NCBI RefSeq assembly: GCF_015160855.1 | Contig: NZ_CP063373.1 | Span: forward strand, 2,108,001-2,172,000 | Source: Streptomyces ferrugineus | Lineage (GTDB): Bacteria; Actinomycetota; Actinomycetes; Streptomycetales; Streptomycetaceae | Direction: 5' to 3' | Length of the DNA: 64,000 nucleotides | Part shown: positions 18,308 through 28,530 of the stretch, piece after piece | Layout of the letters: every line of letters starts with the position of its first letter | How positions within the stretch are numbered: the first letter of the stretch is position 1 | Made by a program: the position numbers and the translations under genes | Notes under the pieces: generated by a model | The model's input: only the letters and a program-made list of their open reading frames with translations | The model's database searches: none | What the model was told of the DNA's origin: nothing

Positions 18308-18796
18308 ATGACGGTGATGGAGAGCACGAGTACCAGGACCGACAGCTGTGCCGCCCCGCCACACCCGCACCGGCGGCCGGAAGGCCAGGACAGCTACACG
18401 ATCAGCGAGGTCGTCGCCTTCACCGGCCTGACGGCCCACACCCTGCGCTGGTACGAGCGGATCGGCCTCATGCCGCACATCGGCCGCTCGCACACCGGTC
18501 AGCGCCGCTACAGCAACCGGGACCTGGACTGGCTCGACCTCGTGGGCAAGCTGCGGCTGACCGGGATGCCGGTCGCCGACATGGTCCGGTACGCCGAGCT
18601 GGTGCGCGAGGGCGACCACACCTTCGGCGAGCGCTTCGAGCTGCTGGAGGAGACCCGCCGCGACGTCCTCGCCCGGATCGCCGAGTTGCAGGACACGCTC
18701 GCCGTGCTCGACCGGAAGATCAGTTTCTACGCGGACGCCGGGCGTGTGTACGAGCAGAAAAGGTACGAGCAGATGAAGACGGAGAACGCCGGATGA
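18308..18796 (+). CDS. MerR family transcriptional regulator
   Basis: The 162-residue protein has the MerR winged helix at about residues 32-100 (YTISEVVAFTGLTAHTLRWY, then RRYSNRDL) and a C-terminal coiled dimerisation helix. It has none of the cysteine clusters of metal or redox sensors in the C-terminal effector part, so it probably senses an organic compound. It overlaps the downstream aldo-keto reductase gene by ATGA and should control both genes from the dyad at 18273-18290. Confidence 0.92.
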   Translation: MTVMESTSTRTDSCAAPPHPHRRPEGQDSYTISEVVAFTGLTAHTLRWYERIGLMPHIGRSHTGQRRYSNRDLDWLDLVGKLRLTGMPVADMVRYAELVREGDHTFGERFELLEETRRDVLARIAELQDTLAVLDRKISFYADAGRVYEQKRYEQMKTENAG

Positions 18797-19809
18797 CGGA
18801 CAGCAGCAGGATCGCGACCGCACGACTCGGCGCGAACGGCCCCGAGGTCGGCGTCCAGGGCCTCGGCTGCATGGGCATGAGCTTCGCGTACGGCCCCTCG
18901 GACGCGGACGAGTCCAGGGCGACCCTGGAACGGGCACTGGAACTGGGCGTCACGCTCTTCGACACGGCGGACGCGTACGGCGCGGGCGAGAACGAGAAGT
19001 TCCTCTCCCCGTTCTTCAACGCCCACCGCGACGAGGTCGTCATCGCCACCAAGTTCGCCCTGGCGATCCCGCCGGACGACCCGACGCGCCGGGTCATCCG
19101 CAACGACGCGCCATACATACGCCAGGCCGTCGAGGCGAGCCTGCGCCGCCTGGACGTCGATGTGATCGACCTCTACTACATGCACCGCCGGGATGTGAAC
19201 GTCCCCATCGAGGAGACCGTCGGCACGATGGCCGACCTGGTCCGCGAGGGCAAGGTCAAGCAGCTCGGCCTGAGCGAGGTGACGGCGGACGAACTGCGCA
19301 CCGCGCACACCGTGCACCCGATCGCGGCCGTGCAGTCCGAGTGGTCCCTGTTCAGCCGGGACATCGAGGCGAACGTGGTGCCGGCCGCCCGCGACCTGGG
19401 CGTGACCCTGGTCCCGTACTCGCCACTGGGCCGGGGCTTCCTCACGGGCTCCTTCGCCAAGGCCGAGGACCTGACCACCGACGACTTCCGCCGCCAGCAG
19501 CCCCGCTTCACCGGCGAGAACGCGGCGGCCAACGCCGCCCTCCTGGACCCCATCCGCACGGTCGCCGAGTCCCACGGCGCGACCCTCGGCCAGATCGCCC
19601 TGGCCTGGGTGCAGCAGCGGGCGTCGGTGCACGGCCTGCCGATCGTCCCGATCCCGGGCACGCGCAGGCCGGGCCGGGTGGCGGAGAACACGGCGGCGAC
19701 CCGGATCGTGCTGAGCGAGGACGAACTGGCGCTGCTGGAGCCCATCGCGGGGAAGGTGTCCGGCGACCGCTACGCGGACATGTCCTTCGCATCCGCGGGC
19801 AGGGAGTAG
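18793..19809 (+). CDS. Aldo/keto reductase
   Basis: The 338-residue protein is a full-length NADPH-dependent aldo/keto reductase. Visible motifs are GCMGMSFAYG at the start, the catalytic Asp/Tyr in FDTADAYGAGENE, Lys in ATKFAL, His in YYMHRRD, and the cofactor segment IPGTRRPGRVAEN. It translates by coupling with the MerR gene (4-base overlap). The pair suggests inducible detoxification of a carbonyl compound. Confidence 0.93.
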   Translation: MTDSSRIATARLGANGPEVGVQGLGCMGMSFAYGPSDADESRATLERALELGVTLFDTADAYGAGENEKFLSPFFNAHRDEVVIATKFALAIPPDDPTRRVIRNDAPYIRQAVEASLRRLDVDVIDLYYMHRRDVNVPIEETVGTMADLVREGKVKQLGLSEVTADELRTAHTVHPIAAVQSEWSLFSRDIEANVVPAARDLGVTLVPYSPLGRGFLTGSFAKAEDLTTDDFRRQQPRFTGENAAANAALLDPIRTVAESHGATLGQIALAWVQQRASVHGLPIVPIPGTRRPGRVAENTAATRIVLSEDELALLEPIAGKVSGDRYADMSFASAGRE

Positions 19810-19830
19810 CCGGGCGCGGAGTCCCTACAG

Positions 19831-20682
19831 CTACAGCTCCGCCAGCAACTCCGCCTTCTTGCTGGAGAACTCCTCGTCCGTCACGAGCCCGGCCTCGTGC
19901 AGCTCCCCCAGGTGACGAATCCGCTCAGCGATGTCGGCGGGATCCCGGCGTGGCGCGGCCACAGCCGGGACAGCCGCCGGCCCCGCGGAGCGAACCGCCG
20001 AGAGAACCGCCGCGGCGAACGGCAACGACTCGTGCACCGGCCCGTACCCGAGCCCGAAGACGACGGCCGCCGGATCCAGGTCCGCCTGCGTCGGCTGCGC
20101 GTCCGCGCCGTCCCGCCGCAGCAGCCGCAGATGCCCCTCGAACACCTCCGGCGACCGCCACTCGACGCCGCTCAGTTCGGCCACCGAGAAGCTCTGGTCC
20201 CCGGCCTTCCACTTCGTCGAGGACGCCCCCGTCCAGAACCACCGGAACCGCACGACGCTGCCGTCGAAGGACGCCTTCGCGTCGTACGCCTTGAACTGCA
20301 TCGGCACATCCGGCGCCCCCACCAGGAACTCCTCGGCGGGCCCGGCCCCGGTGAGCCGGCCGCGCAGTTCGTCGGCGTAGTACTCGGCCAGCGTCTCGCG
20401 TTCGGCCGGCAGCACCAGCCGATACGGGTCGCCGCTCTCCTTGAGCTGCCCGGCCGCCGCCTCGAGGAGCGGATCCGCGCCGGGCCGCGGCTCGATGCGC
20501 AGCACGACCGTCCCGCGCTTACCCGGCGCCAGCGTCACCCCGGCGATCGCCTCCAGCGGCACACGGCGCTCGCCGAGCGCCTGGAAGAGCTTAGGTGTTC
20601 GAATCCCCCGTTCGTAACGGATGAGCACGGAGTCGGACTCGAACTCCCAGGCGGCATGAAATCCGGCCAGTACGTCACCCAT
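19831..20682 (-). CDS. DUF4429 protein with SHOCT tail
   Basis: The 283-residue protein begins with a DUF4429 domain (DVLAGFHAAWEFESDSVLIR) that seems to occur twice, around residues 5-100 and 125-215, and ends in a SHOCT motif (IAERIRHLGELHEAGLVTDE followed by EFSSKKAELLAEL). SHOCT tails are short oligomerisation elements. The function is unknown; the beta-rich DUF4429 part resembles pleckstrin-like folds. The start could also be ATG 20691; neither has a ribosome site. Confidence 0.85.
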   Translation of the reverse strand: MGDVLAGFHAAWEFESDSVLIRYERGIRTPKLFQALGERRVPLEAIAGVTLAPGKRGTVVLRIEPRPGADPLLEAAAGQLKESGDPYRLVLPAERETLAEYYADELRGRLTGAGPAEEFLVGAPDVPMQFKAYDAKASFDGSVVRFRWFWTGASSTKWKAGDQSFSVAELSGVEWRSPEVFEGHLRLLRRDGADAQPTQADLDPAAVVFGLGYGPVHESLPFAAAVLSAVRSAGPAAVPAVAAPRRDPADIAERIRHLGELHEAGLVTDEEFSSKKAELLAEL

Positions 20683-20748
20683 GCGGCTCATCGTATGCGG
20701 CACGTGCTCCTCCGTCGCCACCCCGCGCACACCGCAATTCCTGCGCCT

Positions 20749-21966
20749 CTACGCGCGTCCGGCCGCCGCCGTGTCGGACAAACCCGCCCGACAGGCTCCG
20801 GCGTCGTCCGCGCAGCGCACCGCCTGGTATGCGCCAACTCCGATTTCGGCGAAATTCGCCACACTCTCCGTACCCGGCTCGAAATAGCCGCTGTGCCCCT
20901 TCGCGTCCCGCGCCGACAGCACGCGCGCCCCGAACACCGACGACACCGGGTCCTCGCCGTGCCCCAGCCCGCCGACCTCGAGATACGGCACGTCCTGCAC
21001 CCAGTCGTCCGCGTCCCGCATCGCCCACACATGCGCGGACGTCCCGAGCTGCGAGGCCTTCGCGACCCGCATCCCGGGGCTGCCGGCCACCGCTATGTCG
21101 GCCACCCGGTCCGGCAGCCCGGACGCGGCCAGTCCGCACAGCACCGAGCCGTAGCTGTGGCAGAACAGCGAGACCGGTGAGCCGCCGGGCAGCCCCCGCA
21201 GCAGCGCGTTCAGCCGTACGGCACCGTCCGCGGCCCGCATCGCGGTCGCCGAGTCGATGCCGAGCCCGGCCGGTGCGGTGTAGTCGGCCCAGGCGATCAC
21301 GGCCGTACGCGTCGACGGGCTGGCCGCGCGCTCGGCCGCGTACAGGGACTGGGCCATGCCGACCGGTGCCGAGTACTTGCGGTTGGTGCGCTGGAAGGTG
21401 AGCAGGTCGGTGTCGACGCCGGGGACGACGACCGAGATCCGCTCGGCCCTGGTCAGATCTCCGAACACCTCGGCCGCCCGCCCGGAGCCCTCCGGGTCGA
21501 ACGCGAGGATGTGCCTCTCCGGCCGCATCATGTCCTCGAAGCGATGCATACGGCGGCCCGCCGCACGCTGCCCGTCGGGCGTGAGCCGGGTGTCGTGCAT
21601 GCGTTTGCGCTCGACCTCGCGCGCCTCGTCGAGCGCGACGCGGTTGGCCCGGTAGCGCAACTCGACCGGGGCGCCGTTCATGTTGCCGACCGCGAGCGCA
21701 TAGCGGTGCGCGAGGCTGCTGCGCTGCGCCTCGTCGAGTGAGGCGAAGAACCGGGCGAGTCTGGCGGGGGAGGAGTCCACGGCCGGCAGCCGGCGCCCGG
21801 CGATGCTGCCCTGCTCCCAGGCGCTGATCGAGGCCTGGAGCGGAGTGGCCCCGCGGTGGTGACGCAGGGCGGTCCAACCGGTGGTCGCCAGCATCACGAA
21901 CACCACGGCCAGCGCCAGCAGAGCACGCCAGACGTTCAATTGCGGGGAGGTGTCGAAGGAAGTCAC
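20749..21966 (-). CDS. Membrane-anchored alpha/beta hydrolase (DUF1023 type)
   Basis: The 405-residue protein has one N-terminal membrane helix (WRALLALAVVFVMLATTGW, residues 13-31) and a DUF1023-type alpha/beta hydrolase domain from about residue 175: VVVPGVDTDLLTF strand, nucleophile elbow CHSYGS, Asp in the DADDW region and His in AKGHSGYFEPG. The catalytic part should be outside the membrane. The GTG start at 21966 overlaps a GGGAGG-like ribosome site. It is followed by the DUF4429 gene 66 bases on. Confidence 0.85.
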   Translation of the reverse strand: MTSFDTSPQLNVWRALLALAVVFVMLATTGWTALRHHRGATPLQASISAWEQGSIAGRRLPAVDSSPARLARFFASLDEAQRSSLAHRYALAVGNMNGAPVELRYRANRVALDEAREVERKRMHDTRLTPDGQRAAGRRMHRFEDMMRPERHILAFDPEGSGRAAEVFGDLTRAERISVVVPGVDTDLLTFQRTNRKYSAPVGMAQSLYAAERAASPSTRTAVIAWADYTAPAGLGIDSATAMRAADGAVRLNALLRGLPGGSPVSLFCHSYGSVLCGLAASGLPDRVADIAVAGSPGMRVAKASQLGTSAHVWAMRDADDWVQDVPYLEVGGLGHGEDPVSSVFGARVLSARDAKGHSGYFEPGTESVANFAEIGVGAYQAVRCADDAGACRAGLSDTAAAGRA

Positions 21967-22059
21967 TGGGAGGACACACTAGGAGAACGAGAGGGTCTCG
22001 CGTTAACCAAGTGACAGGTATCACGTTTCGGTCACGCCGGTGTGAACACGCCGATGACC

Positions 22060-22686
22060 TCAGCGTGTTCGCCAGCTCTCGCTGAGTGTGGAGTCCACCT
22101 GTTCGAGATATGAGACGGTCAACGCCCGCATGGCGTCCAGGCTGAAGTCCCCGCCGCTGCTCCACTGACGCTCCGTCAGCCGCATCACCCCGCCGAACAC
22201 GGCCACCGCCAGCCGCGGTCGGGGGTCGGTGTCCACGTCGACCCCCTCGCGCTCGGCGAGGATGTGCGCGATCGTCTCCTCGATCTCCACGGACTTGCGC
22301 AGATGCGCGGCGAGCAGCACGGGCGTCGACTCGACCACCTGGTACATGCGCAGATACAGCTCGACCGGCACGACGGATTCGATCACGTCGTTGAGCGTGT
22401 CCCAGCCCTCCAGCACGGACTGCCGCAGGGCCTCCATCGGCGTCTCGTGCGGCGGGCGCCCGCGCACCGTCCGCACGAAGTGCGCCACCGTCATGTCCTC
22501 GACCGCGAGCGCGGCCTCCTCCTTGCCGGCGAAGTAGCGGAAGAAGGTGCGCTGCGAGACGTCGACCGCCGCGGCGATGTCGTCGACGGTGGTGCTCTCG
22601 TAACCCTGGGTGGTGAAGAGCTCCAGCGCGGTGCGCAGCAACGCTTCCCGGGTGCGCTGTTTCTTGCGTTCGCGCAGTGTTTCCAT
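22060..22686 (-). CDS. TetR family repressor of the adjacent efflux gene
   Basis: The 208-residue protein has the TetR helix-turn-helix at residues about 12-58 (TTVDDIAAAVDVSQRTFFRY). The rest is the all-helical ligand domain. It is divergent from the MFS exporter at 22753 with a 66-base shared promoter region that holds a dyad over the exporter -35 box, the usual arrangement for a repressor that responds to the exported drug. Confidence 0.92.
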   Translation of the reverse strand: METLRERKKQRTREALLRTALELFTTQGYESTTVDDIAAAVDVSQRTFFRYFAGKEEAALAVEDMTVAHFVRTVRGRPPHETPMEALRQSVLEGWDTLNDVIESVVPVELYLRMYQVVESTPVLLAAHLRKSVEIEETIAHILAEREGVDVDTDPRPRLAVAVFGGVMRLTERQWSSGGDFSLDAMRALTVSYLEQVDSTLSESWRTR

Positions 22687-22704
22687 ATGTGTCAGTTACC
22701 GACT

Positions 22705-22745
22705 TGTGAATTGGTTTGTCAATTGTCAGTGGCTGTCATTAGCCT
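22705..22745 (+). promoter_or_regulatory. MFS promoter with probable TetR operator
   Basis: TTGTCA (22716-22721), an 18-bp spacer and TAGCCT (22740-22745) form a promoter. The exporter ATG starts 7 bases later, so the message is probably leaderless. An inverted repeat, TGTGAATTG-N6-CAATTGTCA (22705-22728), overlaps the -35 box and is the likely repressor site. Confidence 0.65.
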
Positions 22746-22752
22746 CGAACGC

Positions 22753-24372
22753 ATGACTAGTCAGACCACCATCGACAAGACGGGGTCGGGGGGCGGCGCG
22801 CCAGTAGTCCCGTCGGACGCGACACCGGGCAAGGGGCTGCGCGGCCACCCCTGGCTCACGCTCATCACCGTCGCAGTGGGGGTCATGATGGTGGCCCTCG
22901 ACGGCACCATCGTGGCCATCGCCAACCCGGCCATCCAGAAGGACCTGAGCGCGAGCTTCGCCGAGGTCCAGTGGATCACCAACGGATACTTCCTCGCTCT
23001 CGCGGTGTCCCTGATCACCGCCGGCAAGCTCGGCGACCGCTTCGGGCACCGCCAGACGTTCCTGATCGGCGTGGTCGGCTTCGCCGCCGCCTCCGGTGCG
23101 ATCGGCCTGTCCGACAGCATCGCGCTGGTCGTCACCTTCCGTGTCTTCCAGGGCCTGTTCGGCGCGCTGCTGATGCCGGCCGCGCTCGGCCTGCTGCGGG
23201 CGACGTTCCCGGCCGAGAAGCTCAACATGGCCATCGGCATCTGGGGCATGGTCATCGGCGCCTCGACCGCCGGCGGCCCGATCCTCGGCGGCGTCCTCGT
23301 CGAGCACGTCAACTGGCAGTCGGTGTTCTTCATCAACGTGCCGGTCGGCATCCTCGCCGTCGTGCTCGGTGTGCTGATCCTGCTCGACCACCGCGCGGAG
23401 AACGCGCCGCGCTCCTTCGACATCCTGGGCATAGCCCTGCTGTCGGCCGCGATGTTCTCCCTGGTCTGGGCCCTGATCAAGGCCCCGGAGTGGGGCTGGG
23501 GCGACGGCACGACGTGGCTGTTCATAGCCGCGTCGGTGGTGGGCTTCACGGTCTTCGCCCTGTGGGAGACGAAGGTGAAGGAGCCGCTGATCCCGCTGGC
23601 GCTGTTCCGCTCCGTCCCGCTGTCGGCGGGCGTGGTCCTGATGGTCCTGATGGCCATCGCCTTCATGGGCGGCCTGTTCTTCGTGACGTTCTACCTCCAG
23701 AACGTGCACGGCATGAGCCCGATCGACGCGGGCCTGCACCTGCTCCCGCTCACCGGGATGATGATCGTCGGCTCCCCGCTCGCGGGCGCGATGATCACCA
23801 AGGTGGGCCCGCGCATCCCGCTGGCCGGCGGCATGGCGTGCACCGCGATCGCCATGTACGGCATGTCCACACTGGAGACGGACACCGGCAGCGGCGTCAT
23901 GTCGCTCTGGTTCGCCCTGCTGGGCCTCGGCCTCGCGCCGGTCATGGTCGGCGCCACGGAGGTCATCGTCGGCAACGCGCCGCTGGAGCTGTCCGGCGTG
24001 GCCGGCGGCCTCCAGCAGGCCGCGATGCAGATCGGCGGCAGCCTCGGTACGGCCGTCCTGGGCGCCGTCATGGCCTCCAAGGTCGACAGCGACCTCGCCG
24101 GGAACTGGACGGCGGCGGGTCTGCCGCCGCTCACGGCGGCCCAGGAGGCCCAGGCTTCCGAGGCGGTCCAGGTGGGCGTGGCCCCGGTGGCCCCGGGCAC
24201 CCCGGAGGCCATCGCCGCGAAGATCACCGGCGTGGCGCACGACACCTTCATCTCCGGCATGAGCGCGGCGTCCCTGCTCGCCGCCGCCGTGGCGGTCGTG
24301 GCCGTCGGGATCGCGTTCCTCACCAAGCGGGGCGCGAACGCGGAGGCGGGCGCCGGCGCCGCGCATATCTGA
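22753..24372 (+). CDS. DHA2/EmrB-type MFS drug exporter
   Basis: The 539-residue protein has 14 predicted membrane helices, as in the DHA2 family of proton-driven multidrug exporters. Diagnostic motifs are ALDGTIVAIANPAI in helix 1, motif A GKLGDRFGHRQTF, and the antiporter motif in helix 5 (GMVIGASTAGGPILGGVLVE). It exports toxic organic compounds across the cytoplasmic membrane. Expression is set by the divergent TetR gene. Confidence 0.94.
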   Translation: MTSQTTIDKTGSGGGAPVVPSDATPGKGLRGHPWLTLITVAVGVMMVALDGTIVAIANPAIQKDLSASFAEVQWITNGYFLALAVSLITAGKLGDRFGHRQTFLIGVVGFAAASGAIGLSDSIALVVTFRVFQGLFGALLMPAALGLLRATFPAEKLNMAIGIWGMVIGASTAGGPILGGVLVEHVNWQSVFFINVPVGILAVVLGVLILLDHRAENAPRSFDILGIALLSAAMFSLVWALIKAPEWGWGDGTTWLFIAASVVGFTVFALWETKVKEPLIPLALFRSVPLSAGVVLMVLMAIAFMGGLFFVTFYLQNVHGMSPIDAGLHLLPLTGMMIVGSPLAGAMITKVGPRIPLAGGMACTAIAMYGMSTLETDTGSGVMSLWFALLGLGLAPVMVGATEVIVGNAPLELSGVAGGLQQAAMQIGGSLGTAVLGAVMASKVDSDLAGNWTAAGLPPLTAAQEAQASEAVQVGVAPVAPGTPEAIAAKITGVAHDTFISGMSAASLLAAAVAVVAVGIAFLTKRGANAEAGAGAAHI

Positions 24373-24419
24373 GCGCCGGTCGGTTTCGCCGTAGGGGCGC
24401 GGGTGGTATTCGGGCTGCG

Positions 24420-24465
24420 GCTAGGTTGTGGCTGGTCGCGCAGTTCCCCGCGCCCCTGGGGCGTT
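24420..24465. repeat. Copy of the GTTCCCCGCGCCCC palindromic element (half)
   Basis: GTCGCGCAGTTCCCCGCGCC and flanking bases lie in the gap between the MFS and channel genes. The same sequence occurs at 36051 as a full palindrome and in part near 33068. From memory it is one of the most abundant dispersed repeats of Streptomyces chromosomes. Confidence 0.6.
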
Positions 24466-24589
24466 GCAGCTCGCCAAGCTGCGGGCAGTCGTGCCGCCTG
24501 GGGCGGCGCCCGTCCCACAGAAGGCGGCACCCCGTCAGCGCCGGGCTGCGCGACCCACCCCCGCCCACCCCCCCACCCCGGGCAACCGG

Positions 24590-25360
24590 CTAACCCACCT
24601 TCTCGTCACCCACCCGTTCCCCGGACACCCCGGACAGCGAAGCGACCTGCGCCCGCAGTGCCCGTACCTCCTCCGTCAGCAGCCGGATCGCTTCCGTCTG
24701 CCGCCGCTCCTCCTCGTTCTCGCTCTCGAACCGCGCGATGAACCAGGCGGCGATATTCGCGGTGACCACACCCAGCAACGCGATGCCGGACAGCATCAGC
24801 CCGATCGCCAGCGCCCGCCCGAGCCCCGTGGTGGGCGCCATGTCGCCGTACCCCACGGTCGTCATCGTCGTGAACGCCCACCAGATCGCGTCCCCGAGGG
24901 TGTGGATGGAGGCCCCGGGCTTGCCGCGCTCCACTTCCAGCACAGCCAGCGCACCGAAGACCAGCAACCCCAGACAGGAACCCGCGACATACGTGGTGAC
25001 CCGCACCTGGGACGCCATCCGCGCCCGCTGCCCCGCGAGGAACAGCATCGACACCAGCTTCAGCAGCCGCAGCGGCTGGACCAGCGGCAGCGCCACCGCG
25101 AGCAGCGCCAGCGGATTGCCGCGCACGAACCGCAGCCGGTCCTCGCTCAGCCACAGTCGGATCAGATAGTCGACGGCGAAGGCGCCCCACACCCCCCAGT
25201 TCACGAGGTGGCACGCGTTGAGAACGGCCTTCGGGCCGTCCGGATCCACGATCGGGAAGGCGTAGGCGATCGCGAAGAGAACGGCGAGCGCCAGCAGCGG
25301 GCCTTGGGTACGCCGCTCCCAACGGTCCAGAGCGGTCGGTTCGGTCATCGGGAGCGTCAT
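24590..25360 (-). CDS. Voltage-gated-type potassium channel
   Basis: The 256-residue membrane protein has six hydrophobic segments: a four-helix sensor-like part (residues about 20-130) and two pore helices flanking the selectivity filter TTVGYGD. The cytoplasmic tail (ESENEEERRQTEAIRLLTEE) is a coiled coil that may aid tetramer formation. No ribosome site is present. A TACGAT -10 box ends 7 bases before ATG 25360, so a leaderless start there is preferred over ATG 25369 or 25348. The S4 segment has few basic residues, so voltage gating is uncertain. Confidence 0.88.
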   Translation of the reverse strand: MTLPMTEPTALDRWERRTQGPLLALAVLFAIAYAFPIVDPDGPKAVLNACHLVNWGVWGAFAVDYLIRLWLSEDRLRFVRGNPLALLAVALPLVQPLRLLKLVSMLFLAGQRARMASQVRVTTYVAGSCLGLLVFGALAVLEVERGKPGASIHTLGDAIWWAFTTMTTVGYGDMAPTTGLGRALAIGLMLSGIALLGVVTANIAAWFIARFESENEEERRQTEAIRLLTEEVRALRAQVASLSGVSGERVGDEKVG

Positions 25361-25428
25361 GGGGAGCATCGTAGGAAACGACACCGGGGCGGCACCGCTG
25401 AGGTGCCGCCCCGCTCGACTCCCAAGGG

Positions 25429-28176
25429 CTACGCGTCGCCCCCGGCCGCCCCCGGATCCGCCGCCGACACATCGAGCAGCTGGTAACGGTCGATCGCCTG
25501 CTTCAGCGCCGACCGGTCCACCTTGCCCTCCTTGGCCAGCTCGGTCAGCACCGCCACCACGATCGACTGCGCGTCGATGTGGAAGAAGCGCCGGGCCGCG
25601 CCACGGGTGTCCGCGAAGCCGAAGCCGTCCGCACCCAGCGACTGGTACGTGCCCGGCACCCAGCGCGCGATCTGGTCCGGAACCGATCGCATCCAGTCGG
25701 AGACGGCCACGAACGGCCCCTCGGCGCCGTTGAGCTTCTGTGTGACATACGGCACCCGCTGCTCCTCCTCCGGGTGCAGCAGATTGTGCTCCTCGCACTC
25801 CACGGCCTCGCGCCGCAGCTCGTTCCACGAGGTCGCCGACCAGACGTCCGCCTTGACGTTCCAGTCCTCGGCGAGGATCTTCTGCGCCTCGACCGCCCAG
25901 GGGACGGCCACACCGGACGCCATGATCTGCGCCGGGATCGAACCCGAGGAGCCCTCGCTGAGCCGGTAGACGCCCTTGAGGATGCCCTCGACGTCGACGT
26001 TCTCCGGCTCGGCCGGGTGCTGGATCGGCTCGTTGTAGACGGTGAGGTAGTAGAAGACGTCCTCGCCGTGCGGGTGCTCCGCGTCGCCGCCGTACATCCG
26101 GCGCAGACCGTCCTGCACGATGTGCGCGATCTCGTACGAGTACGCCGGGTCGTAGGCGACACAGCCCGGGTTGGTCGAGGCGAGCAGCTGCGAGTGGCCG
26201 TCCGCGTGCTGCAGACCCTCACCGGTCAGCGTCGTACGTCCGGCGGTCGCGCCCAGTACGAAACCGCGCGCGAGCTGATCGGACATCTGCCAGAACTGGT
26301 CGCCGGTGCGCTGGAAACCGAACATCGAGTAGAAGACGTACACCGGGATCAGCGGCTCGCCATGGGTGGCGTACGCCGAGCCCGCCGCGATGAGGGAAGC
26401 CGTGCAGCCGGCCTCCGAGATGCCGTCGTGCAGCATCTGCCCCTGCGGGGACTCCTTGTAGGCGAGCAGCAGATCGCGGTCGACCGACTCGTACTGCTGG
26501 CCCAGCGGGTTGTAGATCTTCGCGCTCGGGAAGAAGGAGTCCATGCCGAACGTGCGGTACTCGTCCGGCGCGATCAGCACGAACCGCTTGCCGAGCTCCT
26601 TGTCCCGCATGAGGTCCTTGAGGAGCCGGACGAAGGCCATGGTCGTCGCGATGGACTGCTGGCCCGAGCCCTTCTTCACGGTCGCGTACGTCTTGTCGTC
26701 CGGCAGTGCCAGCGGCTTGGAGCGCACGATGCGCGTCGGGACGTAACCGCCGAGCCCCTTGCGGCGGTCGTGCATGTACTGGATCTCCTCGGAGTCCCGC
26801 CCCGGGTGGTAGTACGGCGGGAGCCCGCTCTCCAGGTCCTTGTCGGCGATCGGCAGGTGCAGCCGGTCGCGGAAGCGCTTGAGGTCGTCGACCGTCAGCT
26901 TCTTCATCTGGTGCGTGGCGTTGCGGCCCTCGAAGTTGGGGCCGAGCGTCCAGCCCTTGATCGTCTTGGCGAGGATCACCGTCGGCTGGCCCTTGTGCGC
27001 CTTGGCCGCGGAGAACGCCGCGAAGATCTTCCGGTGGTCGTGACCGCCGCGGCCCAGGTGCAGGATCTGGTCGTCGGTCATGCCCTCGACCATCGCGCGC
27101 AGCCGCTGGTCGTCGCCGAAGAAGTGGTCGCGGATGTAGCCGCCGGTCTCGGTGGCGTACGTCTGGTACTGGCCGTCCGGCGTGGTGTTCATCCGGTTGA
27201 CCAGGATGCCGTCGCGGTCCTGCGCGAGCAGCGGGTCCCAGCTGCGGTCCCAGATCAGCTTGATGACGTTCCAGCCGGCGCCGCGGAAGATCGACTCCAG
27301 CTCCTGGATGACCTTGCCGTTGCCCCGCACCGGGCCGTCCAGGCGCTGCAGGTTGCAGTTGACCACGAAGGTGAGGTTGTCCAGGCCCTCGCGCGCGGCG
27401 ATGGACAGCTGGCCGAGCGACTCCGGCTCGTCCATCTCGCCGTCGCCGAGGAACGCCCACACATGCGACTTGGAGGTGTCCGCGATGCCGCGCGCCTCCA
27501 TGTAGCGGTTCATCCGCGCCTGGTAGATCGCGCCGATCGGGCCGAGGCCCATCGACACGGTCGGGAACTCCCAGAAGTCCGGCATCAGCCGCGGGTGCGG
27601 GTAGGACGACAGGCCGTACGGCGCCTTCGACTTCTCCTGGCGGAACCCGTCCAGGTTGTGCTCGCTGAGGCGGTCGAGGAGGAACGCGCGGGCGTAGATG
27701 CCCGGGGAGGCGTGGCCCTGGAAGAAGACCTGGTCGCCGCCGTCGCCCTCGTCCTTGCCCCGGAAGAAGTGGTTGAAGCCCACGTCGTAGAGCGAGGCGG
27801 AGGAGGCGAACGTGGCGATGTGCCCGCCGACGCCGATGCCGGGGCGCTGGGCCCGGGACACCATGACCGCGGCGTTCCACCGGGTCGCGTTCAGGATCTT
27901 GCGCTCGATCTCCTCGTTGCCCGGGAAGAACGGCTCGTCCTTGGTGGCGATCGTGTTGACGTAGTCCGTGCTGCGCATCTCGGGCACGGCCACGCGCTTC
28001 TCGCGGGCCCGCTCGATCAGCCGCAGCATCAGATAGCGGGCCCGCTCCCGGCCACGCTCGTCGACGGCGGCGTCGAGGGAGTCGAGCCACTCCTGGGTTT
28101 CCTCGGGATCGAAGTCAGGAACCTGACTCGGAAGGCCGCCAATGATGATCGGGTTGCGATCGGATCCGGAAGCCAC
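25429..28176 (-). CDS. aceE: Pyruvate dehydrogenase E1 component, homodimeric type
   Basis: The 915-residue enzyme decarboxylates pyruvate with thiamine diphosphate and passes the acetyl group to the E2 lipoyl domain, feeding acetyl-CoA to the TCA cycle and to fatty acid synthesis. The cofactor motif runs from [10 protein letters not shown] to VVNCNLQ, and the conserved [13 protein letters not shown] and [11 protein letters not shown] segments are intact. Length equals the family norm. The GTG start has AAGGAAC upstream. No E2 or E3 gene is adjacent. The 354 bases to the divergent gene at 28531 hold its promoter. Confidence 0.96.
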   Translation of the reverse strand: MASGSDRNPIIIGGLPSQVPDFDPEETQEWLDSLDAAVDERGRERARYLMLRLIERAREKRVAVPEMRSTDYVNTIATKDEPFFPGNEEIERKILNATRWNAAVMVSRAQRPGIGVGGHIATFASSASLYDVGFNHFFRGKDEGDGGDQVFFQGHASPGIYARAFLLDRLSEHNLDGFRQEKSKAPYGLSSYPHPRLMPDFWEFPTVSMGLGPIGAIYQARMNRYMEARGIADTSKSHVWAFLGDGEMDEPESLGQLSIAAREGLDNLTFVVNCNLQRLDGPVRGNGKVIQELESIFRGAGWNVIKLIWDRSWDPLLAQDRDGILVNRMNTTPDGQYQTYATETGGYIRDHFFGDDQRLRAMVEGMTDDQILHLGRGGHDHRKIFAAFSAAKAHKGQPTVILAKTIKGWTLGPNFEGRNATHQMKKLTVDDLKRFRDRLHLPIADKDLESGLPPYYHPGRDSEEIQYMHDRRKGLGGYVPTRIVRSKPLALPDDKTYATVKKGSGQQSIATTMAFVRLLKDLMRDKELGKRFVLIAPDEYRTFGMDSFFPSAKIYNPLGQQYESVDRDLLLAYKESPQGQMLHDGISEAGCTASLIAAGSAYATHGEPLIPVYVFYSMFGFQRTGDQFWQMSDQLARGFVLGATAGRTTLTGEGLQHADGHSQLLASTNPGCVAYDPAYSYEIAHIVQDGLRRMYGGDAEHPHGEDVFYYLTVYNEPIQHPAEPENVDVEGILKGVYRLSEGSSGSIPAQIMASGVAVPWAVEAQKILAEDWNVKADVWSATSWNELRREAVECEEHNLLHPEEEQRVPYVTQKLNGAEGPFVAVSDWMRSVPDQIARWVPGTYQSLGADGFGFADTRGAARRFFHIDAQSIVVAVLTELAKEGKVDRSALKQAIDRYQLLDVSAADPGAAGGDA

Positions 28177-28530
28177 GCTGTTCCTTACCTGTCAGAGGGC
28201 CGTGTTTCTGAGGGTCTGCACCGCTCCCCATCGTGTACCTCAGGGGGCCAAACGTCATCTCTACTGTGAGGTAACCGCTGGTCCGATCAACGGTGGAGTG
28301 CCTGCGGATGGTTCCCAAACGCACAAAGGGGGCAGATTGGTGTGGTGCGCGTCACCTTGAGACCATGAGGGTGTGCCTGGAGTTGCGGTGACACGTTCAG
28401 GATCGTCACCGTTTCGGCGGTCTGAACGGCCGGGTACTTGCGCGATCCGCCCCGCCCGTGTGGACTACGGCCAATGCTTCGCGCACGCGCGTGGCTGAGT
28501 TATTCCCAAGACATGATCAGGAGGCAACCC
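28177..28530. other. Divergent promoter region of aceE and the DUF3052 gene
   Basis: No gene is visible in this 354-base gap. It is less GC-rich than its surroundings around 28240-28340, as expected of promoters. I could not assign specific -35/-10 pairs or a regulator site with confidence. Confidence 0.5.

Noticed and set aside
20590..20620. GTTCGAATCCCCC, which looks like a tRNA T-arm
   Set aside because: No acceptor or anticodon arms fit around it, and it is coding sequence of the DUF4429 protein (minus strand, IRTPKLFQ).
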